NCBI GenBank assembly: GCA_050014415.1
Contig: JBEKDJ010000118.1
Span: 1 to 13,094 of the forward strand
Direction of reading: 5' to 3'
Length of the DNA stretch: 13,094 nt
DNA from: JBEKDJ01 sp050014415
GTDB taxonomy: Bacteria; Desulfobacterota; BSN033; UBA1163
Under the pieces are notes generated by a model. It did not search any database. It worked only from the letters and a program-made list of their open reading frames with translations, and had not been told where the DNA came from. Both the position numbers and the translations under genes were made by a program. Below are positions 6,448 to 11,686 of this stretch, piece after piece. How positions within the stretch are numbered: the stretch's first letter is position 1; each line of letters opens with the position of its first letter.

Positions 6448-6669
6448 ATGAAGAAGCCTATTCATAAAATTAGCAAAGAAATTCTTGAGAAGGATTTTCC
6501 AATTAAAGGAAAAGTACCAGGCTGGTATTTTCGCCAAGAAGAAGTCTCAAATGGAGCATGGGAAGTTGAGGGAGTGGATCAATGGGGACGCAGAGTCAAC
6601 CGCATAGGTGATGATCCTGACCAGCTTTTCATAAAGTGTGAGGTTGCAGCACAAGAAATAAACAAGTAA
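6448..6669 (+). CDS. Small cassette protein of unknown function (cassette 5)
   Basis: A 73-residue, probably soluble protein with no signal peptide or membrane segment. The first 20 residues are lysine-rich (KKPIHKISKEILEKDFPIKGK). The centre is an aromatic, likely beta-sheet stretch (GWYFRQEEVSNGAWEVEG, then DQWGRRVNRIG), and the end is an acidic helix (LFIKCEVAAQEINK). I do not recognise the family. Small orphan proteins like this are typical cassette content. ATG 6448 lies 17 bases after the R' core with only a weak GTGATG ahead. That this is a real gene is supported by its exact placement between a cassette start (GTTATGTGTG, 6431) and the matching end (CACACATAAC, 6676). Confidence 0.75.
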   Translation: MKKPIHKISKEILEKDFPIKGKVPGWYFRQEEVSNGAWEVEGVDQWGRRVNRIGDDPDQLFIKCEVAAQEINK

Positions 6670-6675
6670 AGCAAA

Positions 6676-6750
6676 CACACATAACAAGTCGCTGGAGAAT
6701 CGACGGGAAAACGCTGGCGCGTTCCCCGCGTCTCAGCTCCAGCGTTCGAC
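6676..6750 (+). other. attC site of cassette 5
   Basis: R'' CACACATAAC (6676-6685) is a 10-of-10 reverse complement of the cassette 5 start at 6431. Arm CGCTGGAG pairs with CTCCAGCG. R' GTTCGAC (6744-6750) opens cassette 6. The centre contains a further GC-rich fold (GGGAAAACGCTGGCGCGTTCCC). Confidence 0.9.
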
Positions 6751-6779
6751 AGTACAAAAAGCAAAACAAGGAGGTGGCA

Positions 6780-7853
6780 ATGAAGACAATTGATAAGAGC
6801 AGACCGGTTATGGTTACAGGAGGCACTGGCTACATGGCTTCCTGGATAATCAAAATGCTGTTGGAAGAAGGGATTAACGTTAATGCAACCGTGCGCGACC
6901 CCTCGGATGCTCAGAAGATTGAGCATCTGACAGCTCTGGCTAAGGCATCACCTGGGAAATTGAAGTTGTTTAAGGCGCATCTCTTGGATTTTGGTAGCTT
7001 CGATGATCCGATGCAGGGCTGCGAGCTTGTCATGCACACAGCATCCCCCTTCTTCATTACTAAACCCAAGAACCCGGAAGAAGAACTACTCCGGCCAGCC
7101 AAAGAAGGAACAAGGAATGTCCTCGAAGCAGCAAGAAGGACTCCAACAGTGAAACGCGTCGTGCTCACGAGCAGTGTCGCAGCGATTTATGGAGATAGTG
7201 TGGACACAAAGTTAGCTCCAGGGGGAGTATTCACTGAGAAGGAATGGAACGTGACGAGCAGCGCTGCACACCTGCCATATTACTACTCAAAAACGATCGC
7301 CGAGAAGGAAGCATGGGCCATAGCGAGAGAACAAGATCAATGGGACTTGCTGACCATAAACCCTGGCGTGATTCTCGGTCCATCGGTGTCGAAACGAACA
7401 GACTCAACGAGCATAGGTTTCATGATTCAGTTCGGCGACGGTACTTACAAGAGCGGTGCTCCTGCCATGAGTTTGCCTTTTGTCGATGTGCGCGATGTGG
7501 CGTCTGCTCACATCAGGGCAGGGTTTACGCCGAAGGCGAGCGGAAGACACATCATCTCGGGTGGGGAAACAACGTTGCTCGAACTCGGGAATATTCTGAG
7601 AACACATTTTGGAGATGCATATCCATTCCCTCGAAGACAGGCTCCGAAATTTCTGTTCTGGCTCATCGCCCCGAGACTTGGTTATACCCGGAAATACGTA
7701 AGTAGAAATGTGGGGCATCAGATGAAGTTCGACAACTCATACAGTAAGGCAGACTTGGGGATGTCGTATATCCCTATTGAGCAAACAGTGAAAGATCATT
7801 TTCAACAGATACTCGATGACGGCTTGCTGGGCAAGACAGTGAGCGGAAGATGA
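6780..7853 (+). CDS. NAD(P)-dependent epimerase/dehydratase, dihydroflavonol-reductase-like SDR (cassette 6)
   Basis: A 357-residue extended short-chain dehydrogenase/reductase. The cofactor-binding loop VTGGTGYMASWII is at residues 12-24, the T-G-x-x-G-Y-x-A form seen in dihydroflavonol-4-reductase-like enzymes. RVVLTSSVAAIYG carries the catalytic serine/threonine, and Y167-x3-K171 (in YYYSK) is the active pair. NPGVILGPS is the usual family motif after the active site. It probably reduces or oxidises a carbonyl or alcohol on a small molecule; the substrate is unknown. ATG 6780 is preferred: AAGGAGGTG (6768-6776) lies just ahead and overlaps the alternative GTG at 6774. The gene fills cassette 6, which begins at R' 6744. 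The following attC is broken by an intron fragment. Confidence 0.9.
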   Translation: MKTIDKSRPVMVTGGTGYMASWIIKMLLEEGINVNATVRDPSDAQKIEHLTALAKASPGKLKLFKAHLLDFGSFDDPMQGCELVMHTASPFFITKPKNPEEELLRPAKEGTRNVLEAARRTPTVKRVVLTSSVAAIYGDSVDTKLAPGGVFTEKEWNVTSSAAHLPYYYSKTIAEKEAWAIAREQDQWDLLTINPGVILGPSVSKRTDSTSIGFMIQFGDGTYKSGAPAMSLPFVDVRDVASAHIRAGFTPKASGRHIISGGETTLLELGNILRTHFGDAYPFPRRQAPKFLFWLIAPRLGYTRKYVSRNVGHQMKFDNSYSKADLGMSYIPIEQTVKDHFQQILDDGLLGKTVSGR

Positions 7854-7863
7854 AAAGAGTCGA

Positions 7864-7937
7864 ATCGGGTAAGGGACGGCGTTTAACCGTCCCTCCCCAC
7901 GCCACCCATTGTGCGGGTCCGCAATGGGCGGTTCGCA
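7864..7937 (-). mobile_element. 5'-truncated group II intron: domains V and VI only
   Basis: Read on the minus strand, the segment starts GCGAACCGCCCATTGCGG and folds like class C domain V: CCGCCCATT pairs with AATGGGTGG, then GCG-GACC-CGC forms the tip, with a two-base AC bulge on the 3' side. Domain VI follows as AGGGACGG/CCGTCCCT (7872-7894), and the end reads TTACCCGAT, a usual 3' end of such introns. The next minus-strand bases are TCGAC, the complement of GTCGA at 7859-7863, which is the R'' core expected for cassette 6. The 3' junction is thus exactly where an IIC-attC intron would sit (TTGT|TCGAC). Nothing upstream of domain V is present: at about 7938-7948 the sequence changes to the 155-bp repeat. 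Incomplete copying from the 3' end would give this shape. Confidence 0.75.
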
Positions 7938-7948
7938 GAAAGGAAGAA

Positions 7949-8103
7949 ACATCGGGGATGTTGGTTCTAACACAACTTAAATGCGGACAGTAGATACTCC
8001 TGAGATTCTGGCAATACATCCTTTGGTATATTTTGCCCCCACCCTCCTGGCGACATGAACCGGGATAGACGCATTTCGCCCATTCTGCTATTATCTGGTG
8101 AAA
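7949..8103. repeat. 155-bp direct repeat, copy B
   Basis: Second copy of 6173-6327, same orientation, at a fixed offset of 1776 bases with no gaps. The minus-strand frame IPKDVLPESQEYLLS is kept but its ATG is ATA. The right flank differs from that of copy A, so the duplicated unit ends near 8103. It separates the intron fragment from the toxin-antitoxin promoter. The whole stretch 7854-8181 holds no gene. Confidence 0.85.
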
Positions 8104-8181
8104 TCGAAATTTCTCCAATACAACGTGGCAATGGGGCTTTGCTTTGGGGTCACCCAAATGTTTTCCCTTGAAATCGGAAAA

Positions 8182-8210
8182 TTGACGTTTTGTCGTTATG
8201 GTGTTATAGT
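8182..8210 (+). promoter_or_regulatory. Sigma-70-type promoter of the toxin-antitoxin operon
   Basis: TTGACG (8182-8187), a 17-base spacer, then TATAGT (8205-8210). It lies 28 bases ahead of the antitoxin start. Toxin-antitoxin cassettes commonly carry their own promoter. Confidence 0.7.
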
Positions 8211-8222
8211 TACATAGCTACA
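8207..8222 (+). promoter_or_regulatory. Possible antitoxin operator
   Basis: Tandem octamers TAGTTACA and TAGCTACA overlap the -10 box and the likely transcription start. Ribbon-helix-helix antitoxins often bind such repeated half-sites to repress their own operon. This is inference from position and repetition. Confidence 0.4.
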
Positions 8223-8237
8223 CTAGGAGGTGCGATC

Positions 8238-8471
8238 ATGACTACCCGAACCAAAAGAGCTACAGTATATTTGGACCCCGAATTACATAAAGCATTACGG
8301 CTGAAGGCCGTGGAGACATCCCGGTCAGTATCCGAGCTTGTCAACAATGCCGTCAGAGAAGCCCTTGCAGAAGATGCCGAGGATATTGCAGCGTTTGAAG
8401 AAAGGGCTCGAGAGCCATTGATTAGCTATGACGAAATGGTCAAAAGGCTAAAGAGAGATGGCCGCATATAA
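8238..8471 (+). CDS. Ribbon-helix-helix antitoxin, RelB/CopG-like
   Basis: A 77-residue antitoxin. The N-terminus RATVYLDPELHKALRLKAVETSRSVSELVNNAVREAL is a complete ribbon-helix-helix DNA-binding unit: the strand TVYLD, then two helices with the S-x-S-E-L turn. The acidic and then basic C-terminal tail (AEDIAAFEERAREPLISYDEMVKRL) should wrap the toxin. ATG 8238 is chosen because AGGAGG lies at 8225-8230; a longer frame from 8190 would run through the promoter and operator. The gene overlaps the toxin by 14 bases, so translation is likely coupled. Together with its own promoter it forms a self-contained addiction unit, which in integrons is thought to stabilise the array. Confidence 0.92.
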   Translation: MTTRTKRATVYLDPELHKALRLKAVETSRSVSELVNNAVREALAEDAEDIAAFEERAREPLISYDEMVKRLKRDGRI

Positions 8472-8715
8472 AGTCCACTTCAAAGCATCTGTTGAGAACG
8501 ACTTCGCCATAATCCCCAAGAAAGATGTGAAGAAAATTCTCAAGCGTATTGATGCGCTCACCGAGAACCCAAGGCCATGGGGTTGTGAAAAACTGACAGG
8601 CGAAGAAAGGTATCGACTGCGGCAAGGACGGTATCGCATTGTCTACTCAATCCGAGACGATGAGCTTACGGTTTGGGTAGTAAAAGTAGGACATCGCAAA
8701 GACATTGATCGGTGA
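8458..8715 (+). CDS. RelE/ParE-superfamily toxin
   Basis: An 85-residue basic protein with the RelE fold order: VHFKASVENDFAII (strand and helix), KKDVKKILKRIDALTENPRPWGCEKL (helix pair and the P-x-x-x-G-x-x-K-L turn), then ERYRLRQGRYRIVYSIRDDELTVWVVKVGHRKDIDR, the family's C-terminal strand set with R-x-R-x-G-x-Y-R-I-x-Y and VGHRKDIDR. RelE members cut mRNA in the ribosome and are held inactive by the paired antitoxin; ParE members act on gyrase. The pattern favours the RelE side. The start ATG 8458 lies inside the antitoxin gene. The stop is one base before the R'' core of the last attC. Confidence 0.92.
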   Translation: MAAYKVHFKASVENDFAIIPKKDVKKILKRIDALTENPRPWGCEKLTGEERYRLRQGRYRIVYSIRDDELTVWVVKVGHRKDIDR

Positions 8716-8716
8716 A

Positions 8717-8789
8717 GCGAACAGGTGGCCCACTGGACCGCCGATAAATCCGGCTCCCGCTGAGCCTTGAAGTTGGGCCAGTGTTGGGC
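8717..8789 (+). other. Last visible attC site, after the toxin-antitoxin pair
   Basis: R'' GCGAAC is at 8717-8722. CACTGG (8731-8736) pairs with CCAGTG (8778-8783). R' is most likely GTTGGGC at 8783-8789, though a second GTTGGGC lies at 8772-8778. About 73 bp. No further attC is seen to the right, so this appears to be the right end of the visible array. Confidence 0.75.
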
Positions 8790-8883
8790 ATTGACTTTTG
8801 AAATAAAACTGGGTTAGTAGTTTGGGGTATTCTTTTAGATAGAGGACGATATATTTTTGCAAAAAAAATGAAAGGAGGAAAAA

Positions 8884-10350
8884 ATGATTGAGAAAGAGAA
8901 GCTGGTGAAAATTGTTGGCGCTGGCAACGTCATGTATGAACAAACGGCATTGGATGAATACTCCGAGGATATGAGCTTTGTCAACACCGTAAGGCCGTTA
9001 TGTGTGGTAAAGCCAACCAAAGCCGATGACATACAGAAGATAGTGACTCTTGCTAATGAGACTCTAACGCCGCTGGTGCCAGTGAGTTCAGGCCCTCCCC
9101 ATTTTCGGGGTGATACCGTTCCCGGTACCGGAGGGGCGGTTGTCGTAGATCTAAGTAAAATGAAAAAAATCATCAGGGTTGACCGGGCGCGCAGGGTTGC
9201 CATGGTCGAGCCGGGCGTGACCTTCGGCGAACTAATACCAGAGGTAGAAAAAGAAGGGCTCAGGCTCAATATGCCTTTACTGCCACGGAAGTCTAAGTCT
9301 GTTGTTGGTAGCATTCTTGAGAGAGAGCCTGTAATCATGCCCAAGTATCAATGGGATATATCGGACCCGTTGGCTTGTGCTGGGCTATACTTTGGAACGG
9401 GTGATGAGTTTAGAACCGGGCAGGCGGCCGGGCCAGGGACAGTAGAGGAGCAGTGGGCAGTCGGGGGCGTGCAAAAAGCGCCGTATGGGCCTGGTACGGC
9501 TTCCTGGCACAGGCTGATCCAGGGGGCGCAGGGAACCATGGGCATCGTAACGTGGGCATCGATGAGGTGTGAAATATTCCCTAGTCTTGAAGAGCCCTTC
9601 GTGGTTGGCTCCTCCAACCTCGATACGCTGCTCGAGCTGACTTACTGGCTGATTAGACTGAGAATGGTCAACGAATGCTTTATACTCAATAATACCAACC
9701 TGGCGGCTATCTTTACGAAGAAATGGCCCAAAGACTATCAGACCCTTAAGGATGCCTTACCCGCATGGACTCTTTTCTATACTGTAGCCGGTTACGAGTA
9801 TTTCCCTGAGGAAAGGGTTAGCTCTCAAATTAAAGACATCACTGATATAACCCAGCGGTTGGGGGTGGAAGCAGTAAAAGCAGCCGGTGGAGTTTCAGCA
9901 AACGAAATATTGAAAGCGGTCCAGAAGCCTTCCGAGGAGCCCTATTGGAAGCTTCGCCATAAGGGGGCCTGCCAGGACATATTCTTTTTGACCCTCTATG
10001 ATAAGCTCGAAGGCCAAATAAGGGTCATGAATGATCTGGCTGAAAAAGCTGGCTACCCCGCCTCAAACTTGGGTGTTTACATCCAGCCGGTAGTACAGGG
10101 CACTGGCTATCACTGTGAGTTTAATCTGTTTTATGATCCCGAAAACCCAAGGGAGCTAGACCGAGTCAAGGAGTTATCCGCTTCAGCCATCAAGAACTTA
10201 ATGGCTAAGGGTGCGTTCTTCTCAAGGCCTTATGGTGAAAGTGCAGGGATGATTTTAAATAGAGATGCGGCTACCGTTGCTGTTTTAAATAAGGTTAAGA
10301 AGATATTTGATCCAAACAATGTTATGAATCCGGGGAAAGTGTGCTTTTAA
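8884..10350 (+). CDS. FAD-binding oxidoreductase, GlcD / VAO-PCMH family
   Basis: A 488-residue flavoprotein. The FAD-binding part (about residues 40-225) includes RPLCVVKPTKADDIQKIV, then VPVSSGPPHFRGDTVPGTGG, where the phosphate-binding loop of the family lies, VVDLSKMKKI, and MVEPGVTFGEL. The substrate-side C-terminal part has YIQPVVQGTGYHCEFNLFY and ends with FDPNNVMNPGKVCF, the family's closing motif. Such proteins oxidise hydroxyacids (glycolate, lactate) or substituted phenols; the substrate is not evident. The pattern looks somewhat nearer the vanillyl-alcohol oxidase / p-cresol methylhydroxylase branch. ATG 8884 has AAAGGAGG just ahead. It is followed after 52 bases by an iron-sulfur partner and then by a second FAD protein, so it is probably one flavin subunit of an electron-transfer complex. 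Confidence 0.88.
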   Translation: MIEKEKLVKIVGAGNVMYEQTALDEYSEDMSFVNTVRPLCVVKPTKADDIQKIVTLANETLTPLVPVSSGPPHFRGDTVPGTGGAVVVDLSKMKKIIRVDRARRVAMVEPGVTFGELIPEVEKEGLRLNMPLLPRKSKSVVGSILEREPVIMPKYQWDISDPLACAGLYFGTGDEFRTGQAAGPGTVEEQWAVGGVQKAPYGPGTASWHRLIQGAQGTMGIVTWASMRCEIFPSLEEPFVVGSSNLDTLLELTYWLIRLRMVNECFILNNTNLAAIFTKKWPKDYQTLKDALPAWTLFYTVAGYEYFPEERVSSQIKDITDITQRLGVEAVKAAGGVSANEILKAVQKPSEEPYWKLRHKGACQDIFFLTLYDKLEGQIRVMNDLAEKAGYPASNLGVYIQPVVQGTGYHCEFNLFYDPENPRELDRVKELSASAIKNLMAKGAFFSRPYGESAGMILNRDAATVAVLNKVKKIFDPNNVMNPGKVCF

Positions 10351-10402
10351 AACACGTTAAAAGAAGCAACTTATTATTGAATGAATATAGGAGGTAGCTA
10401 AG

Positions 10403-11671
10403 ATGGGATTGGAACAATATCAAGGCGATATGGAGATGTGTTGCCGGTGTTCGGCCTGCAAATTTATACCCATGCAAAGGGTGAATGGATTTCAGTATGC
10501 AAAGGTGTGTCCCAGCATAGCGAGATATGATTACCACAGCTACTCAGGCGGCGGCAGATTAAATATTGGAGCGGCGATGTTGAAGAACGGGTTTAATTAT
10601 ACCGATAAACTCCTCAACATCGTCTATAACTGCCAGATGTGTGGCGCCTGTGGTGTCTCGTGTAATTATGCCATGGACATGGAAGTCCTCGAGCCCATCA
10701 ATGAATTCAGGATCAAGTGTGTCGAGGACGGTCAAACCAACCCCGCCCTCAATAAGGTAATCAACCTTCTCCGAAAGCAGGGCTCGATGGTACCCGCCAA
10801 GGGCAAGCGGGGCGATTGGGCTTCCGGCTTGAACCTGAAGGACGCCACCAAGGAGAAAGTGGACGTGCTCTATCACGTCGGCTGTCTCACGAGCTACGAT
10901 AAGGATATGCAGAAGCTGGCCAAGGCCACCGCGAAGATACTGCAGAAGGCGGGCGTCAATTTCGGCATCGCCGGTGACGCCGAGACCTGCTGCGGCGGCC
11001 GGGCCTACCAGATGGGTTACAAGGAAGACTTCCTTAATCAAGCTAAAAAGAACATGGCCATGATTAAGAAAGCCCGCGTCAAGACAGTCGTAACGGCCTG
11101 CGCCGACGGGTATCAGGCCTTCAAGGTGCTCTACGACAAGTACGACCTAAAGGGCGACCTCGAAGTGCTGCATATCTCGGAATACGTCGACAAACTGATA
11201 AAAAACGGCAAGCTGAAGCCGCGGAAAAAAGTCGACATCTCCGTCACGTACCATGACCCGTGCCGTCTCGGCAGGCTGGGTGAGCCGTGGATACACTGGA
11301 AAGGGAAAAAGGTTCCAGGGGACAGGTTTGTTTTCGACCCGCCGAAGGTATACCGGCGAGGTACGCATGGCGTCTATGAACCGCCTCGGGATGTTCTCAA
11401 GAGCATTCCCGGTGTAAAACTCACGGAAATGACCAGGATTAAGGAATACTCCTGGTGCTGCGGGGCCGGTGGCGGTGTCAATGAGTCAAATCCCGGGTTT
11501 GCCGAATGGACTGCCAAGGAGAGAATAGAGGAAGCCGGGTCCACTGGCGCCGAGGCGATTGTTACCGCCTGTCCCTGGTGTGAGAAGACCTTTAATGAAG
11601 CGATCAGGGAAACCGGCAGCAGCCTGAAGGTTTATGATATCGTTGAACTTGTTGAGAAAGCAATCTCATAA
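10403..11671 (+). CDS. (Fe-S)-binding CCG-domain protein, GlcF/HdrD-like
   Basis: A 422-residue electron-transfer protein. The N-terminal ferredoxin part has C13/C16/C19 with C36-P, and the canonical C77-x2-C80-x2-C83-x3-C87 set, enough for two [4Fe-4S] clusters. Two cysteine-rich CCG domains follow: the first with C161 and C196-C197-G-G, the second with C287, C352-C353-G and C390-x2-C393. CCG domains in HdrB/HdrD and GlcF bind special clusters or act at the quinone or heterodisulfide end. Length matches GlcF (about 400). There is no membrane helix. AGGAGG lies eight bases before ATG 10403. The middle (about 10680-11340) uses markedly more G/C-ending codons than the two ends, unlike the neighbouring genes. 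Confidence 0.92.
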   Translation: MGLEQYQGDMEMCCRCSACKFIPMQRVNGFQYAKVCPSIARYDYHSYSGGGRLNIGAAMLKNGFNYTDKLLNIVYNCQMCGACGVSCNYAMDMEVLEPINEFRIKCVEDGQTNPALNKVINLLRKQGSMVPAKGKRGDWASGLNLKDATKEKVDVLYHVGCLTSYDKDMQKLAKATAKILQKAGVNFGIAGDAETCCGGRAYQMGYKEDFLNQAKKNMAMIKKARVKTVVTACADGYQAFKVLYDKYDLKGDLEVLHISEYVDKLIKNGKLKPRKKVDISVTYHDPCRLGRLGEPWIHWKGKKVPGDRFVFDPPKVYRRGTHGVYEPPRDVLKSIPGVKLTEMTRIKEYSWCCGAGGGVNESNPGFAEWTAKERIEEAGSTGAEAIVTACPWCEKTFNEAIRETGSSLKVYDIVELVEKAIS

Positions 11672-11686
11672 AGGGGGTAATGAACC

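Noticed and set aside
7872..7894. Perfect 8-bp hairpin as a rho-independent terminator of the reductase gene
   Set aside because: No T run on either strand, and it is better explained as domain VI of the intron remnant.
7931..7936. GTTCGC as the R' core opening the toxin-antitoxin cassette (it matches GCGAAC at 8717)
   Set aside because: The same bases are the conserved GCGAACCG start of group II domain V on the other strand. A 6-base match among many GTTCGN cores can be chance, so I do not use it as a boundary.
8190..8237. 16-codon N-terminal extension of the antitoxin
   Set aside because: It would translate the promoter -10 and operator region. ATG 8238 has a strong AGGAGG and gives a standard ribbon-helix-helix start.
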